NCBI GenBank assembly: GCA_037176845.1
Contig: JAYKXP010000248.1
Location: 1-46,253, forward strand
Direction of reading: 5' to 3'
Length of the DNA stretch: 46,253 nucleotides
From: Paramarasmius palmivorus
Lineage: Eukaryota > Basidiomycota > Agaricomycetes > Agaricales > Marasmiaceae
The translations under genes and the position numbers were made by a program. The notes below the pieces were generated by a model. That model was not told where the DNA came from. It saw only the letters and a program-made list of their open reading frames with translations, and did no database searches. Shown piece after piece: positions 21,279-34,068 of this stretch (the first letter of the stretch is position 1; each line of letters begins with the position of its first letter).

Positions 21279-24200
21279 ATGGACCCTTCTCTGTCACCAA
21301 CAACTGTCGACTCCAATCTCGGTATGTTTCAGTTGTCATCTTTCCGGCACAAGTTGATGTCTTTTCTTGTTCGTGTGGTAGACCCTCGTATTGTTCATCC
21401 GGAACCAGGAGAACTAACTCAGACCTTCATTGCGAACGAGTGGATTGGGTGTGGGCTTCAGTGGAGAGATGACTTCCCGCCATTTGTTATCACAGAGCGC
21501 AATCGAGCCCGCTCACCTCCCCAGGCTTTAATCTCTGCCCTGATACCTGAATCTGACACACCGGTCTCGTCCCTTTCCCCGTTCTTCATTCACCCTCAAT
21601 CTAATGCACACATGACGGAGTGTCCTCCCTATTCGCATGCGGAGCCAACTGTGGACTTGTCAACTGTATCCATCGTCACTGTACGCCAGTTCCTCATCCC
21701 ACTCATACCGCACGCCTTTCGGTTGAGCGAAACATTCAATGATGCTTGGTTGTCAGGCGCTCAATCAATCACTCTGTCTCCTTCCGAACGCCTCCCTATG
21801 TGGTGTGTCGAGCTCCTGAAAAGGCTCAATTACATCGAAGTACGGATGGAAGCGTGGTCAAAGTCCATCAACTGGCTGCGAAGCTTTGCCAACCAAGATT
21901 CTGGGTTCACCGAACTCATTGCGACGGCAGAAGCATCACTGGTCCACATCCCTTACCACCTTGCAGTGCCAGGCTTCAGTCCAGCTGTAAACTTCAATAC
22001 AGTCCAGCTACCTACGCTTCTCAGCAACGAGTGGCTTCATGACGAGCATATCAATGCTGGTGCTGAGCTTATCATGCAGCGCATGGATTCCTCTGAACGC
22101 ACTCGGATTGCCAACTGCTACCTAATACCTGCATTGCGAGCGATGCGGTCTCGTTCCGATGGCTATAATCCCCGTCACTTGTCCGAGCTCGATCGCCTCA
22201 TTCACAAGAATGAGCTCGACATTCTCTACATACCCTATCATAATGGCCAAGATCACTGGACTCTTATCCAGGTTGATCTACAAACACGCCAACTGTCCTA
22301 CGGCGATTCTCTTCATCCCTTTGCTGTCATACCCAGGACAGCAGCCGAAACTCTCAACTGGTGGCTTGAGGCTCTTGAGCCTTTGGATAGTACCTTGACC
22401 AGTCGCAGCTATGGAGTGTCTTTGCGACGATTTCCATATCCCATACAAAAGGATGGTAATTCCTGTGGCGTTGTTGTGCTCAGTACACTTGCACATCTAC
22501 TTCTCGGCACTGAGCCTTGGACTCCAGAAATACGACACACAGAAAGGATCAATTGGTTCCTTCGTCTTTCGGAGCATTTTCATGATAAATCAGGCATTGT
22601 AAGTATTCATCATGATCACGTCATGTAATATATACTTATCTTCAATCAGATTCTCCAGAAAGCCAGCTTTACTCTTGACCCAATCAGCGTAGTTGACACT
22701 ATCGCTGGCTTCCCGCCTCCGGTAGGCCATGCAGGTTTGGTCCCTCCTGTGCCCTGCCTTGGCAAGCGACCATTGATGGACCAGGATGACTATCATCTTC
22801 ATACCCTCGACACTCTGATGGATATGGATAATGCAGATCTGCAGGATCCACCACCCAAGAAAACCCGAAAACTCAACTCGGGAACACCTGCTCCGGCCAA
22901 CGGTGTACGGTGCCAGACGTTTCGCAGCAAGATCCTTGTAATTGACCCTTATGCCCAGTTCGACGATGAACGTCTGGACAATGTCTTTTGTTCAGCATGC
23001 GCAAAGTGGGTTCAAATGCGTGGTCGCTGGTGCACAAAGTACTTCAAGGGTCATCGCAACTCTCAAGCTTGTCGTGCTCGCCAGAAACAACAGCCATCCC
23101 GCACCCTTCAGTCTTTTGGCTTTGTGAAAGGCCATCCTACTACTCTACCACTTCCACTCCCCCACCCTGTCCAGCAGACACTTAGACCATGCCCTGCCCT
23201 TTCCCGGTACAAATATCCTATCATCGACAAATACCTCTATCGTAGCCCTGTATCCAGTGGCGGAGCACCATCACGATCACGTCTCGCGCAGGATCTAGGC
23301 TTTCCGCAGGACGTAAAGCTAACTCCCGCACAAGAACGAGAAATCGCTCGGCTTCAAGAAATAACGGCCCAATGGAATGACCTACGATGCTGGATTCACC
23401 AATCTCTGCGAAGTGCTTTCGGCCATTTCGCCACGTTGCTATCGAACTTTTCGTCATCATTTTGGAGGACCATTGATATCCTCGATGCGGTATGTTTCTG
23501 ATACTTGTCAACGAGTAAGATTACGAGCTGATCTATGAGTGTAGGCAAGCCCGCTCCCGTTCACCACGCTTTGCACCTGGCATCTCCTCAAAGAATGTCA
23601 ATCAACTCTCAGCCACTCTCACGCAGTATGGCTATATGGGCCCCATTGCATTATCTTGGGACGACACAGAACTGGAGCCTGCGTTATCAGTTCTTCGTCA
23701 AACAGACACAGACACAGTACTTGTTGTGGGCGAGGCAAGGGGTGTACTCGAGTTCTCCACGATGGAAGAGGTTGAGCACTTCCTTGAAGAGGGATCATTT
23801 ACGAAGGCGGACAAGGTAAATATCCCGGTAATTCTCAGTTAGCATCTGTTCACGCCTCTGCCAGGTTCGTCTATACCTTGCAACAATCCCACTTCCAAGG
23901 ATACCACCAATTCCAGTTGCGCTTGTTGCTCGCAAAGGGAATATGTCAGCCGAAGAATTATTTGTGCTACACCAAGAGCTGGTTCGTCTACTTGCAGAAT
24001 CCTACATCTATCCGGTCTCGATGGCATGCGACGGCACAGAAACAGAGCGAAAACTTCAGCGTCTGATTCACGTCAACGCTGCCGGTGTTCAATACTTCTC
24101 CATCGAAAACTCATTCTCTCCGGCTATTGTTCAGTTGGAGATACCTACGTTTTATGACGGCAGACCTGCAGTGTTAGTGCAGGACAGTAAACACGCAAGA

Positions 24201-26492
24201 AAGACTGCGCGAAACCAGCTACAAAGTGGTGCTCGATTCCTGGTTTTTGCAAATTTCTTTGTCGTCTTTTCCATGATCTATCATCTCGCCTGCCATTCGT
24301 CCAGTCCCCTGTTCAAGCGTGATGTTGTCGCGACCGACAAACAGGATGACCGTGCTGCTGCGCGGATCTTCTCCTCGCAGTTCTTGGAGTTCCAAATGCT
24401 ATCACAATCCCAGTCGGATGCTGGGCCTTCACGACCTGCTTCAATCTTGTCAGACGAAGCCACGGACCACCCGCCCCGAGTCAGTCAACCACAGATTGCT
24501 CTCACACTCTACCTCTTCTTCATGGGGGAGCTCATGGACGCATGGCAGAACCGATGGATCTCCCATCTAGAACGTGCTAAAATGGTTTTACGAGCACGGT
24601 TCTTCCTGATGGCGTGGCGGAGCCATATCGATCGCCATCCCGATTATTCGCCCAGTGTCCAATTCATTTCCAGGGAGTCATTTGACATTTTCATGACGCT
24701 TTGTGACAGTCTCCTAGCGTTGATATGTGTGTACCGCAACCGCTACCCAACATATCCCCTTCTCCCATGGCTTCATTCTACCGAAGGAGACGAGCATTTC
24801 TTTGGCCTTCTCCGTATTCTCAAGAAGGACCTCCTGTTCTATGATGTAATTGTCTTTGAACCTAAGTGGCGAGTGCTCATACTTGGCGAGTTCGGGAATC
24901 TAACCCCAGACCAGCAGGCACGAGCAACAGGTTCTGGGATGTTTCATACATACTATAAAGCTGATGACCTTGACTTGGTCATCTTGGGCATCTACCCCAC
25001 TGATAAGGAGCTTCACATTGTTTCTGATGCGGCACTCTCTGAGTGCTCAGATCTTGCCAAGGCTGCTGGGATGGATGTCCGTGAGCTCCTCACTTCATAC
25101 AAGCGGCCAGATCCTTACTTTCGTGAACAACGGACTGCTCCTCATCCCATGCACCGACCACAGACACTCGCTGAAATCCTGGAGCTATTTCAGCGTACTG
25201 ATCTTCCCCTCCGTCAAGACGAACAGGTTGAGGTGTGTGAGTTTGCATTGGCCTCTGAACAGGTTGACCAATCCTTAGCAATGTACGTGTCATCATATTC
25301 AGTAATATTCACATGAAAACTGACCTGATTTACAGTGAATCTCTTCCCGATTCCTGTGATGCTGAAGCTGATATTGTTCGAAACCGCGTCCAAGAATCAC
25401 TTATCTCTGGTGTCGAGTCCCGTTTGCTTACTGTAAGTTTTCCCTGACAAAAGTGGTGTAAATAGCTACTAAAGCATGTTCAGTATGATCCTTCGCCAAT
25501 ATCGTTTGTCGACAACAATAGCACCTTGATAAGTGCAGCTCTAATTCGTGAGCGTGCACGTCATCAGCCCAAGGAGACAGCTCTTGCAGTTCGACAAAAG
25601 GGCAAAAATTGGAATACTCAGACGGAAATGAGTCTGCGTGATAGGATTCACAACCGCCTCAAGTCCATCCAAGACTCAGCAGCATCTACATCGGGAGTCG
25701 GTCGTCGCGTTAGGCACGAAGGGGTATTCTCAAGCTCTGCAACAAACTCCCGTTCTGTCAACAAGGAAACAGTTATGGCAGTCAAAGCACAGGTAATTCA
25801 TTCTTCTATCATATCCTTTCAAGTGCTTACAGATATTTCAAGGAGTTTGGAAGTGCTCGAACAACTTGCTTCAGCCCCCTTCAAGCACTAGGCCTACACG
25901 ACAATTTGTATTGCGCAAATGTCCTTCCGTATCGTCCTCTGTGTGAAGGATCATTCATCCTATTCTTGAAAGACACGAGCGAGATACTTCTAGGTGAAGG
26001 TACGTCTAACAACACACGTGTTTTTTGCTGTAATCTCACTGAACATCCTCAGTGATGGCGTTATATTCCAAACCTGATTATCGCGGTGCCAAATACGAAT
26101 CAATTTCAAGTGCTGCTGCGATTGGTCACCTATCTAATACCTTTGTGAAGGTATATTCCCCTCTCGGTCGTCTTATGTGTACGACAATGTCGTGCAGCAG
26201 TCTCAACTGTGCCACATATCTGAAGGTCAACACAAACCACATCCTTTTTTCTTTCTTGCCAACACAGTTCAGCAAAACACAGCTTCCGGGAAACATGTCG
26301 CTCGTACAATTCAGCCAAGATGTGCGCGTCATCTGGGATAGGCTAGAGGAAAACCTAGTCCTTGTTGTTGCATGTGTCGACGCTTTGCGGGTAGCAGTCA
26401 GTAAGCGTTCCAAGAAGGTTGTAGCAACCAAGGTGCCTTCTGTGGAGCTGCAGGTCGACACGGATGACTCAGATAGTGGGGTGGAAGCCTAG
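21279..26492 (+). CDS. Transposase with N-terminal Ulp1 (C48) protease
   Basis: One large gene. The first block (21279-22598) holds a C48/Ulp1-like protease: LLSNEWLHDEHINAGAEL (about 247-264), catalytic His326 in GQDHW, Asp343 in SYGDS, Gln390 and Cys396 in QKDGNSCG. A GT-AG segment near 21321-21382 could be an extra intron. The next exon (22650-23489) has a Cys/His cluster (CSACAKWV, then HRNSQACRAR) resembling a DNA-binding zinc finger. Later exons carry SWDDTEL, SMACDGTETER, VQDSKHARKTARN and HSTEGDEHFFGLLR, an acidic set consistent with a DDE nuclease. Further introns lie near 23820-23867, 25283-25335, 25433-25482, 25793-25842, 26000-26051. The junction near 23490-23544 is one base out of frame, so this copy may be inactive. 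Ulp1-bearing elements are known in the KDZ/Zisupton group; I cannot assign the superfamily. Confidence 0.8.
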
Positions 26493-26744
26493 AGTATCCA
26501 TTAACAGACTCATTAGATACGTACATGTAGATATTCCCGCTATGTAAAAGCTCTGGTCGGTTCTGATGTCCGATCCTGGTAAGGGTATAAACGGGCTTTT
26601 TCCGGAAATTTCGAGACGTTAGTCGATCCTGATGTACGATCCGTGGTTGGGGTAAAAAGACACAAAATTTGGTCAACCCGATCCTGGTGAGGGTATAACA
26701 GGCGAAAACAGTCGAGGGTAAAAGTGGCCAAATTGGGCATTTTC

Positions 26745-26806
26745 GGATCGGACCTCTTAGTGGGAACGCCCCCCTCCTTCACGTCCTCGCATTTTCAACC
26801 GCTACA
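26745..26806 (-). repeat. Right terminal inverted repeat
   Basis: Inverted match of the left end; on the minus strand it opens TGTAGCGGTTGAAAATGCG, close to the ends of the 1.4-kb element. Confidence 0.65.
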
Positions 26807-26929
26807 CTAATTGGCTCGTACCTCGCGCCTTTTCCACAACTCCGCTCAAGCCTCAAATAGTTCAAACCAAAATACATCTCCCAACAATTACTGCACTGTA
26901 AAGGTTCTGACTACCTTCCACCCGAAAAA

Positions 26930-29534
26930 AAGGCAAATCGATAGAATTGAACAGCACACCATAACCCTGTGCATGGGCTCACAATATATCCGAATTCCTT
27001 TTCCAATCTCTCTTTCACAACCACCTCACGAGCTGGCGTCTCAAGATCTTGAGTTTCGCGTGTAAATTCAATAGTCAAGTGTGGCCGGTGGCACTGGAAG
27101 GCCTTTTGTTGGCCGGAAGATGATGCACGATGGAGGAAGAATTCAGGCCTAGGATTGGGATTGGGGCTACTTCATTTGACGTACTCTGTGAGCACTCTCT
27201 GCTGTTTTACACCCTTTCATACGTATATTGCTGACATTTGACACTCCAGAGAAATATTGGTATCCGACCCAAACTAGCCCTGTACGTCAATGACGTTCAC
27301 TGCTGTCAATGTATAAGCACTCGGATACCAACCAACACCTCTCGCGGGACCGCAAGCCGCTCTCGGACGTGCGCAGATCCTGTGTTTCCCCTACCTCACA
27401 TTCAGTCCTCGTATGAACTCGATGTAAAACAGTGCACCCAGAGGCGCTCATTCGAATGTCACGTCGAGGACAGAAGATTCCAGTAAAAATTGGTGTAGGG
27501 ATCGACTCTATACCAACGCTAACCCAACGAGCGCTGCATCGTCTCACTCCCGACATCTTACCACCATCATAACAGCGTACATCTCAAAATCAACGACTCC
27601 AATTTGTCTTCTCTTTCCCGTTGTCCATCTGGCTTCGCGTATTCAGGAGAGGTTGGGTTATATGCCCCTCTGTGCAAAGAAAGCCGTTAGTCGAGGATAC
27701 GCGATCTTGACTGAGATAGGAAGTTTGATGGCCGTTTTAGTGTGTACTCTACCTCCTTTCTGTTCTTGTACTGTATTGTCTGACGCTGATATCTTTTTTG
27801 TTTACAGCGCCCATCCAATATGAAAAATTTCAGTTCGAGCATGAACCCCGGAAACATATACCGCCTACAGCCTCTACGTGGAGCGGTTCTCGGCATTGGG
27901 ATTTAATTAAGGAGTTCAAGTTTGATCTCAACCTTCTCGGTCCACAGATGCCTACAGTCTTGGAAGTCTGCGAATCCTACGCCTTCCCAATCACTGGCAC
28001 CTCTCAGCCTTGAGTCCCCTTCCTGGTGCGCTGCCTCAAAGATCCGCACGTAACCATCGTCTTCGTGTGGCGTCTTTGAAGCCCGAAGGTTCAGCAAACG
28101 CGGGACAGCTTGGAGTTTGGATGTGGTACGCGCGAGAGACGACCTTGGTAGAGTGACATCCTCCAGTGTCCAAAGGAGAACGAATTTTCGAGGAATGACA
28201 TACCTGGTACCCTTCCTCTCGCTCCGTCTTTTGCGCAGAAGATGCGCAGAATATGTATCCAGACGCAGTATATCGCTGGGAGAGTTTGATCTATATCACC
28301 TCTTGGATACGCAGGGTTTGGATGCGACTCGGGGAGGAGTTGGATCATGGTCTGGATGCCGGCGAGTATATCTTTGTTCTCTTTCTCTTTCTCGCGGCAG
28401 TTGCTGACATTATACACGCCTATAGCGATCGAGGTTCATTTAGCAATGTCGCCAAAGTCACTACTTGCTCGTTCAAACTCGAAAGCTTTGCGGGTTCCGG
28501 AAGATACTCGCATCGCATACATTTCCTTGACGCTGAACGTTGAGCGTTGAATGTGTCTCGCAACCAGATCTGTACACTCACGGCTCAGCTTTACACCAAA
28601 AACTACATCCCAGCTCCAAATGTGGGCGTTCTCGTAGTCGTTCGTTGGGTTTGGATTAGACGCAAAGCAAGTCTAGGCTCGAGTAGTTCGCCGTATTGCT
28701 CACCCTGGCTGTTGCTGATGTGAGCTTGTGGGTAACAGGTTGAAGGAAGAGTGTACAGTCCGTATGGGAGATGTTGTATTTGAGGGATTGGGCGCGCTTC
28801 TCCAACATGTATTTGGACAGAAACTCTTGAATGAACCACCATCTGAACCTTCAGAGCTTCAAAACATAGGCCGAATACAATTACCCATATCTTACGTGTT
28901 AGTCCAACCTATCCTCCCAATCGCAACAGGCTAACGACTGGAATCACCTCTAGACCTCTGGAACTAGGCTCCAGTGCTGTTTATTACCTCGAGTTTTCAT
29001 CGATATCTCGGTCTGCATTATTAATGAATTTCAACTGGTACAAACTTCGTAGAATGGGATTGGATTCGGAAGCACCGACAGAGGATAGAAGGTCTAGTTC
29101 GGAGGCTTGGGTTTGCCGTGCTTGGTCGGAAGGTATCTGATCTATATGTCTGGGTGTGTACTTTCGTAGCTCTGTTCTGTTTCTTTCCGAGTCACTGGAA
29201 TGTCTCGCTGACACTGTATCATCAACAGCGACGAATTCAATGTAATCCCTGGGATTGGTCCTCCATCTTATGGATATCCAGAAACTAGTGTCAAGTTCCG
29301 TGCTTTCTTGCTGTCTGTTTTGGATCCCAGTAATTGGGCCACATCGCACGGCGCTTGTTCAAAGCTGTCCCATGTCAACGAGAGGCGCTGTGGGTGATAT
29401 ATTTCCTGTTCGCCGCACAGCATGCCAACTCATCTACAGATATAGTCCTCTTTTCGTCCGATTGCCGTGTGGATACAGCTTTGGGATGATGATGCATTCC
29501 CCACGCAAGCTGATCCTCGACCACCATCTCCCTC
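26930..29534 (+). repeat. Paralogous spacer upstream of P1
   Basis: Two parts are duplicated elsewhere. About 26935-27250 (with CCCTGTGCATGGGCTCACAA and CTTCATTTGACGTACTCTG) matches 32255-32660 closely and 37850-38240 loosely. About 27290-27480 (CTGCTGTCAATGT, CGCTCTCGGA-GTG, ATCCTGTGT, AACAGTGCA-CC) matches 38720-38920 upstream of P2. Small open frames here are probably remnants. From 27490 to 29534 I see no supportable gene; 29000-29534 must contain the P1 promoter. Confidence 0.6.
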
Positions 29535-31808
29535 ATGTTGTTAGAAGGGTGCTCCCACATTACCATTAACGGTGGTATCTTTTCGGCTGCCGGGGGTAAT
29601 CAGCACAATCACCATGGATTGGGCACTAGAAGAGACCTGGTACATCTCGTGGATCCAAGTGAAGGACAGTTGTCAGCTTTGACTGAGGTACGTTGATATT
29701 TTACTCCCATCCGAGTTTCACCCATCTTTCTGACCTTGAATCACTCAGTATCACAAACTCATGACGCCAGATATTCGTCTCAAGCAGAAGATAGCAGACA
29801 CTCGGGTTAAGAGGTGTGATTTAGAAGGCTTGAAAAAAGGCTGGGATAGCCTAGATGCCCATCGGGTCATCTACGTTGCTACCATTGAAGGTCGAGGGGA
29901 GAAGGAATTCATGTATGTCAAATATGAAGGCTCTGATGCCGTTCAGGTGAGAACGCCCTAATCTTCAGTTCAGACAACTGAGCGTTCGGCATCCTTGTAG
30001 GCTTACCAGCAGGATTTCAAAACTTTTTCTACTGTCAAGTGAGTAGCCCATGTCCCTATTCCCGAGCCTTCTATGTGCTGATCAAGATGTAGGGAGTTGA
30101 ACTGGGTGGAGCTTTTTGGCTATGTTGCCTACAGCGCGTTACCAGCACTCGTATTTTATGATGGTGAGGCCGAAAATTCCTATCTGTGATAAAACCATGC
30201 TTAGCACCATCTATGATGCAGCACTTATACCAGTGGCCCCTATATTTGAACGAAACGGCTTCTCGTGTATGTTGTTCACATATCTTTGCTATGTGCGGTG
30301 AAACTTATTATTTATTCCGTTTTCTCTGCTCTAACTTCTTCCTTTATCCAGTCAGCAATGACACAAGGGGTGGATGAACGAACAGTATGTCAACTCCTTG
30401 AAATATCAACTGAGTGCTCATAATTGAGCTTTTAGCTGCTTCGTGAACTATGGATCAATCCTAGAGATGGCACACTTCACAGAGGACTCTATGTCGCCGA
30501 TTCAGCCATCATGAATTACGATATTTGGCGTTTCCCGGTTCTGACACATCCCAGTAGCAACCATCATTCCCTGGACCTCCAGACCTACAACGACACCGAC
30601 CTTCTTTTTCGATACCTCATCAGAATTCTTCCCGTAAGTGAAATCATCGAAGGAATCAGCCGGCCCAGCAGAGCAACCTCAGAGTGGCTCAATTTGCAAG
30701 ATGCCAAACACATCCTCTCATCCCTCCCTGGCACGATCTATCACAGAGTCTCCCGAGAGATCATTGCTCGATACCCAGGCGACGGAAAGAGATGGTATTA
30801 CTACCCTTGGGAAGAGGGCTTTTGCGTACCGGATGCTATGCGAAGAAACACGCTCGTGATGGATGATGGATCCGTGAGGTGCGTCAGAAATGGTGTCGAA
30901 GTGGTATTTGGGCTGATTGGGAGTGTAGGTTTATGTTGAAGCCACCAGATATTGCTGGTCTCGCGTCGTTTGACTTAAGTTATGATTTTCCGGATAAGGT
31001 CTGGGATTCCCATATGCATTCATGGATGTCGCAGGCGTATGGGATTTTCAGCCAGCTTGGGATTGAAGAGGGTAGATGGGGGGATTACTGTGAGTTTATC
31101 ATGGTTCTTATCATAGTGCTGGTACTGACTGATGTACAACAGCTGTTTTGTGGCATTTTTACCTTCGATTCCAATGTCTACAAGACGAAGAAGGATCACA
31201 TACACCCACCGACATCCCCACCTCTACGCCGATATACCTCTTCATCCGACCGGTCCCCTGCCCCTTTGAAAGCGGGTGGGATGATTGGCTGGGAGGGAGG
31301 ATATACTACTGGTCGTACGACTCCGCTGGGAAAGAGGAGATGTTGGATGGTGAGCGGCGGAGGTTGGGCCTTCCTTTGTTTAGGACTATCATTGAAGTAT
31401 GGCATGACTGGTGGAATTGCGACGCCTATGATGCGATGGAAATGGTCAATCGTCACCAAGGCGTTAATTCCACAACAATGGATCTGGCCCGTTCCCTCGA
31501 CTATCAGATTCTCGAAGTCGTCGGTCATAATATGCGTTTTGAGGAGATCAACGACGAAGGTAAGCCCCTCCGCACTTCCTTTGATGCACCACTCTAACAC
31601 AGCACGTTCTCAAGATGATGAAACCTTGAATATCGATATTAACATTGGGTTAGCCCAGCAGTCCACACTTCCATCGCATTTTAAGGAGAGGGTTCGATGG
31701 CTACGTTCATATCGCTCATTATTTTCAAGCCATATGGGAGAATCGCCAAACAATGATGGTCTGCGCTCAGATGTGCCAAATGTGTCAGATATTCCTGACA
31801 TTGATTGA
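29535..31808 (+). CDS. Large agaric-specific kinase-like protein, family P copy 1 (P1)
   Basis: Ten exons: 29535-29687, 29749-29946, 30001-30038, 30093-30163, 30222-30266, 30356-30384, 30436-30878, 30929-31089, 31143-31559, 31615-31808; total 1749 bases, 582 residues, all in frame with GT-AG introns. The N-terminus has HITINGGIFSAAGGNQ. Residues about 88-170 read like a kinase N-lobe: RVIYVATIEG, VKYEGSDAVQ, DFKTFSTVKELNWVELFGY, LPALVFYDALIPVA. Then ELWINPRDGTLHRG, LSSLPGTIYHR, YLFIRPVPCP, YYWSYDSAGKEEM, and a C-terminal block FKERVRWLRSYRSLFSS. I know this architecture as a numerous but uncharacterised Agaricomycete family; no HRD or DFG kinase motifs are visible, so enzymatic kinase activity is doubtful. 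No signal peptide. Confidence 0.85.
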
Positions 31809-31900
31809 GGTGGTGCGCCAAAACGTTTGTTGGCGGACATTGAAACAATCTTGTCACAATATCCTGTTTGATTACTTCACCCTGCTAGGTCCACGGATAC

Positions 31901-32061
31901 GATACCTCGGGCGTATCAGAGTCAGCTATGGAGATCCTTCTGGGGAGCCTGGAAAGAATGATTACCACTACATTTGGTACAATAACGGTGTAGGAAGTAT
32001 CCAACCGACCGACCAGGTTACCTACGATCAGCGCATTGTAGGCTGCGACGAAGATCTCTAA
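31901..32061 (+). pseudogene. Orphan last exon of a secreted A-family gene (A3)
   Basis: Nearly identical to the last exon of A1 (37491-37650), with only a handful of substitutions, and still open to a stop at 32059-32061. Nothing upstream matches the signal peptide or middle exon. The 3' flank (32062-32200) also matches the A1 flank, including TTATTTAACGTGTTATTTAT. It is therefore a duplication edge 93 bp after the P1 stop. Confidence 0.8.
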
Positions 32062-32790
32062 GCTGTAGCCATGAATTTGCATTATTTAACGTGTTATTTA
32101 TCTCTTTCTAGCGTACCAGTAACAGTACCAGTGAATGAAGTGCAATATTGATGATTGAGCGTGGTGTAGGTGTAGTGCTCGGTGCGTGCGCGTGTCACTA
32201 AACTTGCTCTTCACTTCCGAGTCCACCACCTTGACGGCAAATCGACATGATTGAACATCGATGAAAGACGACATTATCTGCACACCATGACCCTGTGCAT
32301 GGGCTCACAATATCGGAATTCCCCTTCCAATACAGAACATCAACTTCTCTTTCACGACGACCTCACCAGCTGGCGTTCCGATTCCCAACGTCTGAACCTA
32401 CATACCGAGCATGTCTGCGTTTTCCTTCGATATTTGTCAGGCTGGCGTTTTCAAGAGGTCTGAATGTGGTCGGTGGAAGGGTTTTTGTTGGCCGGACGAT
32501 GATGGACTCATGGTGACGAGGTCTGGTTTGGAGAATTCAGGATTATTACTGTGCACAATATTGAGATTTGGGCTGCTTCATTTGACGTACTCTGATTATA
32601 TCTGTGAGCACTCTCTGGTGTTGTACACCTTCCATACGTATCTTGCTGACATTTATTAACCACAACAGTTTTTGGTCCATGTCGTCCTCTTTGGTAGACG
32701 TACAGACTCGAAATCCTTCATATATCGCTTCGCCGTTCGTGCTCTTTCGACACCAAACATTTCCACGGCGACTTTTAGGGCACTACAGAA
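32062..32790 (+). repeat. Paralogous spacer segment (A 3' flank to P upstream)
   Basis: Direct duplicate of 37651-38400 and partly of 26930-27260. Shared landmarks: TTATTTAACGTGTTATTTAT, GCACACCATGACCCTGTGCA, TCATTTGACGTACTCTG, GTCGTTCTCTTT-type block near 32690, and GACACCAAAC-TT-CC near 32752. Short open frames are not conserved between the copies, so I call it non-coding or decayed. Confidence 0.65.
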
Positions 32791-32799
32791 CAGAGAGAT

Positions 32800-33010
32800 C
32801 AAGACCGGGGATAAATCTCGAGATCTCGTTGGTATGCCTACACGGATACCAAAAAGTTGGCGGTGATATCGCAGCGAAGGAGTAGGAGTGTCCACTGTCC
32901 ACACCTTGACGGCATCAGTATCATTGTACTGAACATGCAAAAACTCTTCATCTTTATCTTCACCACGAATGCTGACAGCGTGAACAATCCGAACTAGACG
33001 CGTTGGAACC
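32800..33010 (-). pseudogene. Relic of a family P gene (P4)
   Basis: On the minus strand 33003-32909 encodes RLVRIVHAVSIRGEDKDEEF followed by LHVQYNDTDAVK and a splice donor, matching P2 exon 2 (GEDKDEEFLHVQY is identical). After an intron-like gap ending near 32848 comes AYQRDLEIYPR, a degraded exon 3 (AYQRDFKTFSAVK in P2), then a stop. No other P exons are found nearby, so it is a two-exon remnant in inverse orientation. Confidence 0.75.
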
Positions 33011-33124
33011 GGAACTGTTGTGATATTAATGTAGGTCACCCTTGCGTTTTTCAAACTCTCAAATCCCGACCGTCACTGTTAACTGTCAATCCCTCGGCTA
33101 GGTCTACCTTTCAACACTCTAACC

Positions 33125-33478
33125 TTGGTGCATCGAGAATGGGAAAAAGTAGACACCCAAGCTGGAAGTAAAGTTCAAGTCGAAAGAGGATCGCTACCTA
33201 TCTCTTTTTGCCCGACACACGATCTTCCAAGCATCGAGACGGTCTTGCTCGCAATGGAAGTTCAGATAGAAAACGCTAGTGGTTCAAGGTGCGTGCTACT
33301 TTCTATCCCCAGAATGTGCGACATTGACGTTGTCATTCAAGTATCAGTTGCGGCTCAACCCCCGACAACCCGTACTTATCTAGTCCCCTTTCGTTATCAT
33401 CCACAAGGAAACAGCTCCAGGAAAGGATATGGTACGCAGTGTGTTCTTGACACGATACATACATCATTGCGAACTTAA
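33125..33478 (+). other. Unassigned open frame
   Basis: An open frame of 117 codons, beginning at a non-ATG codon, with EWEKVDTQAGSKVQVERG and TVLLAMEVQIENASGS. It does not match any repeat family in the window. It could be a stray exon of a lost gene; I cannot support a product. The region 33480-33780 shows nothing further. Confidence 0.2.
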
Positions 33479-33942
33479 GCCAGCACAAGAACAGACTTCA
33501 GACAAAGGGCCGTCTTCCAAGCCCTTACGACACCTGGCTCTGAACTTCATCTGCACCATCGAGCTTTCTTTCTTTGGTCTGCTTTGGTTCAAATCGCGTC
33601 TACGGTAAGATCAGCTTGGAATCCCGCCCATGCCAATTATGAAGTTCTCGCTTGTTTCACTCTAGCACGACAGACTGTATTCAGCGCTTCCTTCATCGAG
33701 AGAGCGCGGTCACATCCTGGTCCAACCTTCGAGATCATGATTCTTTGGCCGATGATTCCACGATAAAGGAAATTTGGTTCGTCATGGGACATCCATACAT
33801 ATTGATTCTCGAAACATGCAAGTTGCGAGTTGGCATCGAATCAACAGAAGGGTACAGCGCCCACACCCTCTTGATGTGGCTCGTACTCTGAGACGTGCAT
33901 ATCGCATGATGCATCTAATAGGAAAACACGGATTCTCTCGGG

Positions 33943-33950
33943 TATAAAAG
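33943..33950 (+). promoter_or_regulatory. TATA box of L4
   Basis: TATAAAAG, 119 bp upstream of the L4 ATG, conserved with L2. Confidence 0.6.
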
Positions 33951-34068
33951 ACTCGTTGCCTGGTGCTCATAAAGACCATCCTTCTTACGATTCTACAACT
34001 TGTACGTGCTAGCTCTTCACATCCACATATCTCTCTAAATCCCTTCGCCTTTTTCCAGATCTTTAACC

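Larger units (their letters stand above)
20349..26806 (+). mobile_element. DNA transposon encoding an Ulp1/DDE transposase
   Basis: About 6.5 kb bounded by imperfect terminal inverted repeats: left 20349-20412 and right 26745-26806. The repeats share GGAGGGGGGCGTT, CACTAAGA and GTCCGATCC in the same inner order, with an ACGT-containing block outside. Inside both ends lie short subterminal repeats of the type GTCCGATCCTGGTGAGGGTA: left at 20404, 20449, 20493, 20536, 20589, and right at 26568, 26634, 26677, all in the plus orientation. Such clusters are often transposase-binding sites. A single large multi-exon gene fills the element. No clear target-site duplication is seen, partly because the left end abuts another element. 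Confidence 0.75.

Noticed and set aside
28091..28417. Minus-strand 108-codon frame near 28 kb, possibly an F-box/leucine-rich fragment
   Set aside because: No F-box or repeat motif could be pointed to, and neighbouring frames do not continue it.
31196..31600. Minus-strand 134-codon frame inside P1
   Set aside because: Antisense to P1 exon 9, whose length and motifs are conserved in three P copies.
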